Source of the DNA: Mucilaginibacter sp.
GTDB taxonomy: Bacteria; Bacteroidota; Bacteroidia; Sphingobacteriales; Sphingobacteriaceae
Reading direction: 5' to 3'
Length of the DNA stretch: 64,000 nucleotides
Assembly: GCF_025362475.1 (NCBI RefSeq)
Contig: NZ_JANYGH010000002.1
Span: forward strand, 116,430 to 180,429
The position numbers and the translations under genes were made by a program. The notes below the pieces were generated by a model. The model was given only the letters and a program-made list of their open reading frames with translations. It did no database searches and had not been told where the DNA came from. Shown piece by piece: positions 1 to 8,919 of this stretch (positions are counted from its first letter, which is position 1; each line of letters begins with the position of its first letter).

Positions 1-1
1 A

Positions 2-706
2 TTTATTAACGTACAAAGCCAAAAACTTTTTAATTCCCTGGGCGGTGTTTTGAAAGGTGCGGTAGGGTCTTTATCAGGCATAGTCATATTTATTGGACTG
101 TTGCCGATCTACATATACCTGATCATGCTGTACAGGAATCTTTTTTTAAAGTTTGTGCTGATGTGTTTTAAACAAGATGAGCATCAAAATGTAGAAGAAG
201 GTATCCGTCAGACAGAGCAAATGGTAAAAAGCTACCTGGTTGGCTTATTGATACAAATCGCCTATATCATTATACTTTTAGGGGGAATATTGTGGCTTTT
301 TGGTATCCAAAATGCGTTACTGATAGGGATCATCTTTGCTTTTTTAAACCTTATTCCTTACCTGGGGGCCTTAATTGGTAATATTTTAGGTGTATTGTTA
401 ACCCTTGCTTCATCTGATAGTATTGCAGATGTACTGATCGTATTAGGCGCTATTACGTTTGTGCAATTGCTGGATAATAATATTTTAATGCCACGGATTG
501 TAGGCTCACAGGTAAAAATTAACCCGCTTGTTTCCATTCTTGGGATCATTATAGCTGGCAGCATGGCTGGTATATCGGGTATGTTCCTGGCGATGCCTGT
601 TCTTTCTATTTTAAAAATAGCGTTTGACCGCTCTGAAAATTTTAAGCAATGGGGGGTACTCCTGGGCGATGAGCTGCCCTGTAAAAAGCCTGATGGAAGT
701 TTTTAA
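2..706 (+). CDS. AI-2E family transporter, C-terminal part (cut by window edge)
   Basis: The frame is open from base 2 to the stop at 704-706, so the gene starts outside the window; 234 residues are visible. The protein is very hydrophobic with about six membrane segments. It carries the family's C-terminal features: a PYLGALIG segment, then NNILMPRIVG, and a Gly-rich last helix pair ending in LAMPVLSI. The AI-2E/PerM (UPF0118) family comprises inner-membrane permeases, some exporting the quorum signal AI-2 and others acting as Na+/H+ antiporters; the substrate cannot be read here. A TTG at base 50 could be an internal start but lies mid-domain. It converges on the ATPase gene to its right, and the two stop codons overlap by 4 bp. 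Confidence 0.85.
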   Translation, partial: FINVQSQKLFNSLGGVLKGAVGSLSGIVIFIGLLPIYIYLIMLYRNLFLKFVLMCFKQDEHQNVEEGIRQTEQMVKSYLVGLLIQIAYIIILLGGILWLFGIQNALLIGIIFAFLNLIPYLGALIGNILGVLLTLASSDSIADVLIVLGAITFVQLLDNNILMPRIVGSQVKINPLVSILGIIIAGSMAGISGMFLAMPVLSILKIAFDRSENFKQWGVLLGDELPCKKPDGSF

Positions 707-3405
707 TGACATAGTTGGTTAGTTTTCCTGGGTATTACTTTGAAAGCCTGGATAACGACCAATGGTAACATCCCCGCTGCTATTGCGGTAACCCATAATT
801 TAAGCGAAAGTACCGATAGCCCTAACACTAAACGGATACCGGGGATTGCAAAAACCATTAGTGTAAGGCCGCTACAGATGAAAACGGCCACCCATACAAA
901 TTTGTTCCTGGTAATTTCATTATTAAAAAAGGCAGAACCCTTCGAAGACATGTTGAACACATGAAATAATTGTGCAAACGTGAGCGTAATAAACGCTACA
1001 TTATTGCATACACTGTTGTTGCTATGAATCACCTCTTTACAGTAAACTACTGCAATAATTACTGCCGAGGTCATGGTTACTGAGTATAAGGCAATAACCA
1101 TCCAGCCTTTATTGGTAATGATTTCCTTTGCAGGGTCTCTGGGTGGTTTCTGCATCACTGTTTTATCGCCTGTACCTAAGCCCAGTGCCAGCGCGGGGAA
1201 TATGTCTGTAACCATATTTAAGAAAAGGATCTGCAGGGGCAGTAAAGTGGCCGCAGGGGTAATAATACCTAAGATGGTTACAATAAAAATCTCACTCAGA
1301 TTACAAGACATTAGGTAGACGACGAACTTTTGAATGTTTTGAAATATTTCCCGGCCATGGGCTACCGCCTCAGCAATTGAAGTAAACGAATCATCTTTCA
1401 AAACAATACTGGCTGTTTCTTTAGCTACCTGGGTTCCTCTGATTCCCATAGCAATACCAACATCTGCTTTTTTTAATGCCGGTGCATCATTAACACCATC
1501 GCCTGTCATGGCTACTATTGACCCGGCCTTTTGAAAAACGTCGGCAATTTCCAGTTTTTGTTTGGGTGAGGCACGTGCAAAAACTGCAGTAGCCAAAATA
1601 CGCTCCTTCCATTCTTTTGTTAATGAGTCACTCGTCGGAAGCTCCCTTCCGGTGATTACATTTTTGTTGTCTTCATCAATTAAACCTACTTCCCTGGCTA
1701 TATTTAGGGCTGTTTGCGGATGGTCACCGGTAATCATCACCACTTTAATGCCTGCATTTCTACAAGTAAATATGGCCCCCTTAATATGTGTTCTGGGTGG
1801 ATCAAGAAAACCAGCCATGCCAATATAAACCATATCATTCAAATAATTGTGGTCATCGAGTGTGTTGTCCGACCGGTAGGCAAATGCCAATACCCGCAGC
1901 CCGGTCGTTGCCATTTTCTCCGATTTTGAAAGTATGGCAATCCGGGATTCATCATCCAATGTTTTTATAAGCGTGCCCGATTGAACTTTACTGCATTTCT
2001 CCAGCAATCTTTCAACAGTTCCTTTAGCGGCAGCAAAATATCCTGATGATGTTTGGTGCAAAGTACCCATCATCATGATTTCTGAACTAAATGGAATTTC
2101 TCCGATACGTACGTATTGTTTGATTAATGCATCGGTATCCAAACCCCCGGCAACTGCTATTTGTAATAACGCAACTTCCACCGGATCTCCGGAGAACTTC
2201 TTTTCCCCGCCGCTCATTTCGTCTGTTGTAATGATGGCATTATTACATAGAATACCAGTTAAGAGCAATTTTTCAAAGTTTTCGGCGCTCACGTTAATCA
2301 CATCGTCCGGGAAATTTAAACTATTATTTTCTATGTTTACTTTGATACTTTCCTCCGGAAACGCCAATGTATCGGCATAGATCTTATTTTCAGTTAAGGT
2401 TCCGGTCTTGTCAGTTAGTATCACCCCAGTACTCCCCAGCGTTTCTACCGCGGATAATTTTTTTACGATTGCATTCCGCCTGGCCATCAGCAACATCCCA
2501 AAGGATAAAGCAACCGTTGACACAATAGGTAAACCCTCAGGTATGGCAGCCACCGCCAGCGCAATGGATGTTTCAATGATGATCAATATTTGCTTACCCT
2601 GGATAAACCCTGTTGCCGCAAAAATAGCGGTCATAGCCAGTGTTATCCAGATCAGTTTCCGACTTAATCTATTCAGTTTTTTATCCAGTGGCGTGGCTGT
2701 ATCGGTCGAATTTTCCACTAAAGCGGTAATCGTGCCTAATTGCGTATGTGCTGCAATACCAGTGATCACCATTTTCCCGTTCCCGCTGAGCACGGACGTG
2801 CCTTTAAAAGCCATGTTTTTTTGATCGCCAACCACCGTATCCTCGGTTAATGCTACTGTGTTTTTTTCAGATGGAAGGGATTCGCCGGTAAGCGATGATT
2901 CATCACATTGCAAGCGGTGCACCTCTACTAAACGGCCATCTGCCGGGATTATATCCCCGGCCTCCAGCGGAACCAGATCGCCGGGAACCAGCTGTTCCGA
3001 CGGGACTGATTTTGTTTTACCATCGCGGATCACCTTTGCCAGTATGATGTCCATTTTTTTGAGTGTCTTCATAGAACTGCGTGCTTGCACTTCCATAAAA
3101 AAGCCAATCAGGGCATTGATAACAATAACAACCAAAATGGCTATTGTCTCCAACAGATCCTTAAAGTAAAGTGAAACGGTCGCCCCCAATACCAGGAGGT
3201 AAACGATTGGGCTCCTGAATTGCAACAGCAGGATAAACCAGAGGCTTTTCTGCTTTTGAGTTTTATAGATATTAAGCCCGTAGGATTTACTGCGTTTTGC
3301 AGCCTCATTTTGAGGAATACCTTTATTCACATTTGTTTGAACGAGTGTTGCAACTTCCTCCAGGGATAATGAAAAAGGGTGATCTAAGGGATATTTCATT
3401 ATCAT
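703..3405 (-). CDS. P2A-type cation-transporting ATPase (Ca2+-ATPase-like)
   Basis: This is a 900-residue P-type ATPase that pumps cations across the inner membrane at the cost of ATP. An N-terminal cation-ATPase domain (about 5-75) is followed by the actuator loop with TGES (173-176) and the phosphorylated aspartate D332 in DKTGTLT. The hinge GDGVNDAPALKKADVGIAMG sits before the last helices. The fourth membrane helix has IPEGLP, and a later helix has NMVTDIFPALALG, the ion-site signature of SERCA/PMCA-like pumps, so Ca2+ (possibly Mn2+) export is the best guess. Met1 and Met3 are both possible starts. A universal stress protein gene lies 11 bp upstream on the same strand and is probably cotranscribed. 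A second, MgtA-type pump sits in the same island at 21 kb. Confidence 0.9.
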   Translation of the reverse strand: MIMKYPLDHPFSLSLEEVATLVQTNVNKGIPQNEAAKRSKSYGLNIYKTQKQKSLWFILLLQFRSPIVYLLVLGATVSLYFKDLLETIAILVVIVINALIGFFMEVQARSSMKTLKKMDIILAKVIRDGKTKSVPSEQLVPGDLVPLEAGDIIPADGRLVEVHRLQCDESSLTGESLPSEKNTVALTEDTVVGDQKNMAFKGTSVLSGNGKMVITGIAAHTQLGTITALVENSTDTATPLDKKLNRLSRKLIWITLAMTAIFAATGFIQGKQILIIIETSIALAVAAIPEGLPIVSTVALSFGMLLMARRNAIVKKLSAVETLGSTGVILTDKTGTLTENKIYADTLAFPEESIKVNIENNSLNFPDDVINVSAENFEKLLLTGILCNNAIITTDEMSGGEKKFSGDPVEVALLQIAVAGGLDTDALIKQYVRIGEIPFSSEIMMMGTLHQTSSGYFAAAKGTVERLLEKCSKVQSGTLIKTLDDESRIAILSKSEKMATTGLRVLAFAYRSDNTLDDHNYLNDMVYIGMAGFLDPPRTHIKGAIFTCRNAGIKVVMITGDHPQTALNIAREVGLIDEDNKNVITGRELPTSDSLTKEWKERILATAVFARASPKQKLEIADVFQKAGSIVAMTGDGVNDAPALKKADVGIAMGIRGTQVAKETASIVLKDDSFTSIAEAVAHGREIFQNIQKFVVYLMSCNLSEIFIVTILGIITPAATLLPLQILFLNMVTDIFPALALGLGTGDKTVMQKPPRDPAKEIITNKGWMVIALYSVTMTSAVIIAVVYCKEVIHSNNSVCNNVAFITLTFAQLFHVFNMSSKGSAFFNNEITRNKFVWVAVFICSGLTLMVFAIPGIRLVLGLSVLSLKLWVTAIAAGMLPLVVIQAFKVIPRKTNQLCH

Positions 3406-3416
3406 TTGGTAAGCTG

Positions 3417-4259
3417 TTATTTGTTTTCCATTTTATTGAAGGTGAGTAAAGGGATTTTTCCATGAAAGGAGTAATTCTCTGCATTGGAAGGGAAAAATAA
3501 TTTTTCAAACATGGACCTTGACTGATGGGTAAACAAAACCAAAAGAGATGGTTTACTGATTTTAATGGCATCGTCAATATCTTCCAGCAAAGCATTGGTG
3601 ATATCTCTTTCTCTTTTTAGGATACTCACAGTATAATTCGCTTTTTTCTTTAACATAGCCTCCATAAACTCTTTATCAAATGCAAACTCATAAGGATAGG
3701 AAATATGCATCATTTCAACACTCGCCTTTATAGGCCGTGCAAAGGCAATTACTTTATCGAGTTCACGTTCGTAATCGGTCATGTCCGATGCATACAGAAT
3801 ATGCTTTAATTCTTTGAGATGATAATTACTTGGAATGCATAGTACAGGGATTGCAGAATTGGAGATGAGCTTAGCGGTATGGGTTCCGAATATTTTTGTG
3901 AGGGCGCCCGCACCACGGGTACTGATACATATATAGGAGCAATGATGTTTGTTTGCATAATCCATGATCCCATCCGCCACATCAATGTTAGATACCAGTA
4001 CCAATTGATAGTTGCTTTCAGGTTCCTCAATAGCCTTGTAGATTTCTGCAATAAATGAAGATAGCTCTTCAACCGTTTTTTTTCTGAAGTTACCGGCATA
4101 CTCTTCAAAGGCTTGTTCACTCCATTTGAAAGGTTTTAACAGATGGTATACATGAAGAATAATTAATTCGGCTTTGCGTTGCTTCGCCAGCTTAATGGCA
4201 AAACGAATCGCGGCCCTTGAATTGATGGACTGGTCGGTAGTGACGAGTATCTTTTCCAT
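3417..4259 (-). CDS. Universal stress protein, two UspA domains
   Basis: The 280-residue protein has two tandem Usp folds. The first begins MEKILVTTDQSINSRAAIRF and contains the nucleotide-binding-like stretch STRGAGALTKIFGTHTAKLI; the second half (about 150-280) is more divergent and lacks an obvious G-x2-G-x9-G loop. I place the start at 4259 because the Usp beta-strand begins there; an in-frame ATG at 4289 would add ten untypical residues. Usp proteins are cytoplasmic ATP-binding or ATP-free stress regulators; the specific role is unknown. It precedes the Ca2+-type ATPase by 11 bp, consistent with a stress operon. Confidence 0.88.
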   Translation of the reverse strand: MEKILVTTDQSINSRAAIRFAIKLAKQRKAELIILHVYHLLKPFKWSEQAFEEYAGNFRKKTVEELSSFIAEIYKAIEEPESNYQLVLVSNIDVADGIMDYANKHHCSYICISTRGAGALTKIFGTHTAKLISNSAIPVLCIPSNYHLKELKHILYASDMTDYERELDKVIAFARPIKASVEMMHISYPYEFAFDKEFMEAMLKKKANYTVSILKRERDITNALLEDIDDAIKISKPSLLVLFTHQSRSMFEKLFFPSNAENYSFHGKIPLLTFNKMENK

Positions 4260-4289
4260 AATTTTATTTATTGGTGATTTAAAGGTCAA

Positions 4290-4609
4290 TTGGCTAAAAA
4301 ACCTGCATTGCTTTTATATTTATTATTGATGAGCAATAAATAAATGTATATCAATAGCTTTCATTAGTCTTTCAGCCATAATAATTACTGCATTTTTGGC
4401 AATGGCTTACTTATAATTACAAATATTTCTTAAAAAATTGAGTTATATAATGATGGCTGGCATTTAAATAAATGATGCAAATCACGAATTCATTTATCAA
4501 CCTTTTAATAAGATAAAGCACATTCCGGCAGTTTCGATGATGTCAAATCAGGATATACTTAGGTGCTAAAATAAATGCGATAAAAGGAGTTTTTTCTAAA
4601 CAGAAATGT
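4290..4609. other. Intergenic region, AT-rich
   Basis: These roughly 320 bases lie between two minus-strand genes. They are AT-rich and presumably hold the promoter of the Usp-ATPase pair. I see no convincing open frame, palindrome or TAnnTTTG element, and no terminator with a T tail after the gene to the right. Confidence 0.4.
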
Positions 4610-5437
4610 TTAGCTGCTTCCGTCTATTGTGTTTGATACCGCTCTATCAAATATATTGTTCTCCAGTCTGTCAATTTTACCTTTGAAATAACAGTAGTCT
4701 TCATGCGGCATTTTCCACACTGCCCTGAATTCGGAAGGGAACCTGATCCCGTTTCTTTCCATGTAACCTCCGGCATAGGCGATCCATTTATACTTTTTAA
4801 AAGTTCCGTGATCCGTATAATAACGATCTGAAGTTTCAAAGCGAAGAAACTCATTGTGTTTATTGAAGTAGAAAATACCGCTTGCAGAAACACCTCGATC
4901 ATGAATGATCCCTTCCAGGGTATAATGATCCAATTCTCTCCAGCTGATGTAGGGTTGTAGCGCATAGGCTGGGATCAGCATGGTTTCTGCCAAAATCGTT
5001 ACCAGTTCCGCCACATCCATTTCTTTTCCCTTGGTATCAGATAGTGTGAAAATATTCATCAGCTTGATCAGCATGCTTCCCTTTCCATTTTGATATTTAT
5101 CCCGCGCACCAAACGGCACTACACCCATCAATTTGGATCGCATATACACGATTCTCGCAGGTACCGGAAGAAAGTTCACCTGTTTGCATACCAGGGGAGC
5201 CCAGTTTTGTTGATTGGCTGTTTTTAAAAACGCCTCTTTCCAACTGACGCTACAACAGATCAAATTTTCTTTACCGGTGTAGCCAGAGGCAGACAAGCAC
5301 TGTTGCAGGACTTCTGGCAAATCCGTTATATCCCGTAGAGGTCGGCTTACCCCGGAGAGATAATACTGATCGGTTTCTGCCTTAACTTCTGTAGCGAAGA
5401 TCTTTTTCAGTGAGGTGAAAGCGTTAAAGCCAAACAT
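4610..5437 (-). CDS. DUF6544-like conserved protein of unknown function
   Basis: This is a 275-residue soluble protein with no signal peptide or membrane helix. The central and C-terminal part (about 150-265) is beta-rich. It has a pattern of an acidic/aromatic stretch (WRELDHYTLEGIIHDRGVSA), then FYFNKHNEFLRFETSDRYY, then KWIAYAGGYMERNGIRFPSE. This resembles the DUF6544/DUF6920 group, whose function is not known; the assignment is from memory of the family pattern. It lies alone, minus strand, upstream of the DNA leading to the Usp-ATPase pair. A role in stress is only inferred from position. Confidence 0.6.
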   Translation of the reverse strand: MFGFNAFTSLKKIFATEVKAETDQYYLSGVSRPLRDITDLPEVLQQCLSASGYTGKENLICCSVSWKEAFLKTANQQNWAPLVCKQVNFLPVPARIVYMRSKLMGVVPFGARDKYQNGKGSMLIKLMNIFTLSDTKGKEMDVAELVTILAETMLIPAYALQPYISWRELDHYTLEGIIHDRGVSASGIFYFNKHNEFLRFETSDRYYTDHGTFKKYKWIAYAGGYMERNGIRFPSEFRAVWKMPHEDYCYFKGKIDRLENNIFDRAVSNTIDGSS

Positions 5438-5714
5438 AGGATGATATGATAATATAGGGTGTCAAAATAGTTCTGGTGCTTATTTAACCATGATCGTGCT
5501 AAATAGAGTCCGGTCAAGATCAATGCTGTTCAAAATTGCAGAGATATTGCTCCCTAAAAAATGCCGAAACTCATTTTAGTTCATAAAATATCGTCTGTCG
5601 CCGGTTAATATGACTGTTTTTTCCGACATAAGGTCACCATAAAACATGACCGTCATCAGTTTTATACTGCAAATAATTAGGCAGCTTTATATAACAAATT
5701 GATTGTGTAAAGTC

Positions 5715-5930
5715 ATGAAAACAATAGTAATAACCAATGATTTTTCCGACGGTTGGAAACAGGTTGCCCGTTATGGATTTGAACTGGCCAAACAATTAAA
5801 AGCCAACGTGGCCCTTTGTAATGCCATGATCATTCCGGCACAAATTCCACAAACTGGTTTGGCAGGCTGGCCTCCTCATGTTTTTGAGGAGTTGATGGAC
5901 GACGAAAATTTATCAATTATAAAGCTATGA
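5715..5930 (+). pseudogene. Truncated universal stress protein (N-terminal half domain)
   Basis: The 71 codons from the ATG at 5715 (MKTIVITNDFSDGWKQVARY) match the first two strands and helix of a Usp domain, but the frame stops before the nucleotide-binding loop. A full domain needs about 140 residues and neighbours here have two domains. The last residues (DDENLSIIKL) do not look like a natural Usp end. The TGA overlaps the ATG of the next gene (ATGA), so translational coupling may keep the fragment expressed. An ATG at 5703 is an alternative start. Confidence 0.6.
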
Positions 5931-6349
5931 ACACGAAACAATCCGACACTCAATTAGAGTACGAACTACAGGAACTGTATATTTTAAGCCAGCACTGGTT
6001 GCAGGACATTTCTTTTATGGAAGATGAAGTGCGTTTTTTTAAGAATATTCTGCTTAAATACCAGGAAGCGTGCCCTCTAAAAGAAATGCCAGCCACGGCA
6101 GCAGACTTTATAACAAAAATACGGGGACAGGAACAGCATATAGATTCCCTTAAAATAAAAATTCCGGAATTTCTCCATTTTCTTAAACCGTTCATTGACG
6201 ATTCGAAAAAGGAAATGGGAATTGATTTTCTGGAAAGATACAATAAGCTAAGAACAGAATTAAGGGCTTTGTTTGCAGCGGTGAAGGTAACCAAGACAGA
6301 CCTATTCAATTACACGGAAGCGATTATGACAAAGGAAAAAGCGGTATAA
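5927..6349 (+). CDS. Hypothetical helical protein
   Basis: The 140-residue, charged, almost wholly alpha-helical protein has probable coiled-coil segments at about 10-50 and 65-125. There is no signal peptide, membrane segment or recognisable catalytic motif. Its start overlaps the stop of the broken Usp gene by 4 bp, so it is read from the same transcript. A similar small helical protein lies at 15823-16206 in the same island. I do not recognise the family; both may be stress-linked accessory proteins. Confidence 0.6.
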   Translation: MNTKQSDTQLEYELQELYILSQHWLQDISFMEDEVRFFKNILLKYQEACPLKEMPATAADFITKIRGQEQHIDSLKIKIPEFLHFLKPFIDDSKKEMGIDFLERYNKLRTELRALFAAVKVTKTDLFNYTEAIMTKEKAV

Positions 6350-6358
6350 AAGCGATGA

Positions 6359-6580
6359 TACCTATTTAACCAACTCACCCATAATCTCGATGATGAGGTT
6401 AATCCTTTCCATCTAGGAGGGTTACAAAAATTTAAATTCGTCGTTCGGATTGCTATGTTGATGGTCACAAATCTCGGAGGAATAACAGGCCTTGATCAGT
6501 ATATTAAAAGATGGTGGTCATTCTTTGAGAGCAATAAAATGGAAAGATTTGAAAGTAAAGTCTTAATTAAAATACCATGA
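6359..6580 (+). pseudogene. Open frame with no good start: gene remnant or 41-residue small ORF
   Basis: After a TGA at 6356-6358 the frame stays open for 73 codons and ends in a TGA that overlaps the ATG of the next Usp gene (ATGA). The only ATGs are at 6455 (41 residues, beginning MLMVTNLGGITGLDQYIKRW) and 6461. The upstream part of the frame also reads like protein, so this may be the 3' end of a gene whose start was lost. The coupling to the Usp start argues that it is or was translated. Family not recognised. Confidence 0.4.
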
Positions 6581-7437
6581 AAAGAATACTTCTGCTTACT
6601 GACTTTTCCGAAAACGCTGCGCATGCGGCACGGTCGGTGGTGATGTTGGGAGAAAAGCTGCATGCCGATCTCCTATTGCTGCACAATATAGCCGGCATCC
6701 CGGTAACACCCTATCATATAGGCGGTGGCTTTGTGGCCGAAGAAACGAGTTGGCAGATGGATGAAAGCCGCGGGCATCTTCTCGAGCTTACCGAGCAACT
6801 TGAAATAATGATTGGTAAGCTGGGTTCAATGAGTTACAACCCGGTTGTACACCGCCAGATAGCCGAAGGCAGCCTCGGCGAGAACATCCTCACTGTAGTT
6901 AAACAGCAGCAGATTGAAATGATCGTGATGGGCGGCAGGTCCGGAAGCGCTTTTGATCATCTATGGTTCGGGAACGACACCCGGTCGGTGATAGAACAAG
7001 CGGGCTGCCCTGTAATGGTCATACCGCAGGAGCACGACCTCGGCACAATAAAAAAAGTGGTTTTCGCCACAGACTTTAACGCCGGGGATATGAAAGCCGT
7101 TAAATACCTGGTCAAATTGGGGGAACTATTTGATTTTCAACTGGAAATTGTTCATGTCAGTCAGTTCGGTAAACAGGAAGGAGCGGATGATCAAAAGAAA
7201 CTGTCGTTCGTGAGCCAGGTTTACAAATTAAATTATCCGAAGATTATATACAAAGATATCAGAGGTAAGGATTTCCTCGCGAGGGTTGATCGTCTTTGCG
7301 GGGAAACGGGAGCAGACCTGCTCGCGCTTGTACATTATCCACATTCTTTTTTTTCACGTCTGTTGCAGGGCAGCCATACAATGAAAGCCCTCAGCCGTCC
7401 GCATATACCTGTACTGGTGTTTCCCGGCAAGAATTGA
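6577..7437 (+). CDS. Universal stress protein, two UspA domains
   Basis: The 286 residues form two Usp domains. Domain 1 starts MKRILLLTDFSENAAHAARS and keeps the ATP-binding-type loop (MGGRSGSAFDHLWFGNDTRS, about 125-145), ending VMVIPQ. Domain 2 starts near KKVVFATDFNAGDMKAVKYL. The retained glycine loop suggests that this copy can bind ATP, unlike some neighbours. It overlaps the stop of the preceding open frame by 4 bp and is followed by a convergent sensor kinase. The exact stress signal cannot be inferred. Confidence 0.9.
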   Translation: MKRILLLTDFSENAAHAARSVVMLGEKLHADLLLLHNIAGIPVTPYHIGGGFVAEETSWQMDESRGHLLELTEQLEIMIGKLGSMSYNPVVHRQIAEGSLGENILTVVKQQQIEMIVMGGRSGSAFDHLWFGNDTRSVIEQAGCPVMVIPQEHDLGTIKKVVFATDFNAGDMKAVKYLVKLGELFDFQLEIVHVSQFGKQEGADDQKKLSFVSQVYKLNYPKIIYKDIRGKDFLARVDRLCGETGADLLALVHYPHSFFSRLLQGSHTMKALSRPHIPVLVFPGKN

Positions 7438-7575
7438 AAATCAATGATCATGGAACTGCTGCAGATTAATTTTAGTCCTCCACTGACCATGCCTTTTTAT
7501 TCGTTTTTTTTGGGCTACGGGTCCCTGTCAGCCTTTTACGCTACCGGTTCCTCCCGCATTCCTAAGACTGAAAGC

Positions 7576-8613
7576 TCAGCGGCTCACCGGAAAGGTCATT
7601 TCAAAACAGGTTTCGTCCTGCGGCCTGCTGTAAAAATGTAGAGTGCCACCCATCAACTGTACATATCGTTTAACAATGTGCAGCCCCAGTCCCGTGCCGG
7701 GGATGTTTCCCGAATCATCAACCCTGTGAAAGATCGTGAACAATTGATGCTGGTCTTTTTCTGCTATACCGGTGCCATTATCCTTCACGCTGATAGTGAT
7801 CCATTCCTCCGTAATTTGCAGCAGCAGCCAGATATGCGCCTGTTCACCTGCGTATTTGACGGCATTGAACAATAAGTTGGTCAGCGCCTTTCTGATCAGT
7901 TCCTGATCGAGTCCGACCATGCCGACGTTACCCGTTTGTTCATAGCTGAACTGCTGACCAGGCTTGCCCATGAAACAAACTTCCTCCATTGTCTCCCGGC
8001 ACAACGTATCCAGGTCGAAGCTGACGGCGCTGGCCATTACCCGCCCGGCATCCAGTTTTTCGAGCGAGAGAAAGTCATCCAGGATAACCTCGAGTCGGTG
8101 AACCACCGTTTTAATCTTCAGGCTATGTTTGACGATATTTTCGGTTTCCTGTTTTTGGGCGTATTTTTCGATCAGCGCGGCTGAGAGCATTACCGAGCTC
8201 AATGGCGTGCGGAACTCGTGCGACGCAAGCGTGATAAAATTGCTTTTCAGTTTATTCAGTTGATGTTCGTGCTGGTAGGCCCGGGAACGGCTCTTCAGCT
8301 CATTCAGGACGATATAGACCAAAAAAGCCACAATCATCAGCACCATGGCGGTTCCGGCGGTCACAAATAGTTTGATCTGTCTCAATGCACCGGATTGCAG
8401 GCCGGTGCGGGCGGTCGTAGCCTGCAGTTGGCTGAGGTGCATATACGAAATCAATCCCAACACCACAACCAGGACGACAGAAACCCCGCAGCCGGTATAA
8501 AACAGCAGGCGGAAACGGTACATAATATTATCCCCGCGGTCTGGGATTCTGTCATTGCTATGCTCAACATATTTCCTCCAGCCGAGGATCGCTGCTAATT
8601 GGTTATTGTTCAT
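7576..8613 (-). CDS. Membrane sensor histidine kinase
   Basis: The 345-residue protein has two membrane helices (about 36-57 and 82-104) enclosing a short periplasmic loop. A HisKA dimerisation helix follows with the phosphorylated H132 in ASHEFRTPLS, then an HATPase_c domain with N box (LTNLLFNAVKYAG) and G boxes (DNGTGIA, GTGLGLHIV). With such a small sensor loop it may sense membrane state or act through partners. A second ATG (Met31, MYRFRLL) is a plausible start because the first 30 residues are not typical. It is divergent from the REC-Crp regulator gene 306 bp away, a likely partner by position. Confidence 0.9.
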   Translation of the reverse strand: MNNNQLAAILGWRKYVEHSNDRIPDRGDNIMYRFRLLFYTGCGVSVVLVVVLGLISYMHLSQLQATTARTGLQSGALRQIKLFVTAGTAMVLMIVAFLVYIVLNELKSRSRAYQHEHQLNKLKSNFITLASHEFRTPLSSVMLSAALIEKYAQKQETENIVKHSLKIKTVVHRLEVILDDFLSLEKLDAGRVMASAVSFDLDTLCRETMEEVCFMGKPGQQFSYEQTGNVGMVGLDQELIRKALTNLLFNAVKYAGEQAHIWLLLQITEEWITISVKDNGTGIAEKDQHQLFTIFHRVDDSGNIPGTGLGLHIVKRYVQLMGGTLHFYSRPQDETCFEMTFPVSR

Positions 8614-8919
8614 CTGTTTTTTTTAGACAATTTATCCTGTTCTGCCCGGTAACGCAATGATGACTAACAGAAGAAGGAATGAGTTTAGTCATGTTATGCA
8701 CAATAGTTGCGCGATTTTTCTGACGATGATCACCCCTTGATGTGTCTCCGGTCATATTTTTCGGAGACTGGCCTGCCTAATTTTAGGGGTCAGTAATAAA
8801 CGGTAACACTACTATATGATACTACTCTTTGGTGCCGCCAGTACGTGCTGTGTACTGGCAGTCAGGTTATTAAATTGCACAACAGAATGTTAAAAAGCTA
8901 TAGTTAACGAGACTGGAAC
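8614..8919. promoter_or_regulatory. Divergent promoter region with inverted repeats
   Basis: This 306-bp spacer separates a sensor kinase gene (left) and the REC-Crp regulator (right). It contains a perfect 8-bp inverted repeat GCCAGTAC (8837-8844) / GTACTGGC (8852-8859) with 7-bp spacing, and another 7-bp pair GTCTCCG (8744-8750) / CGGAGAC (8762-8768). Either could be an operator. No open frame is apparent. Confidence 0.35.
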
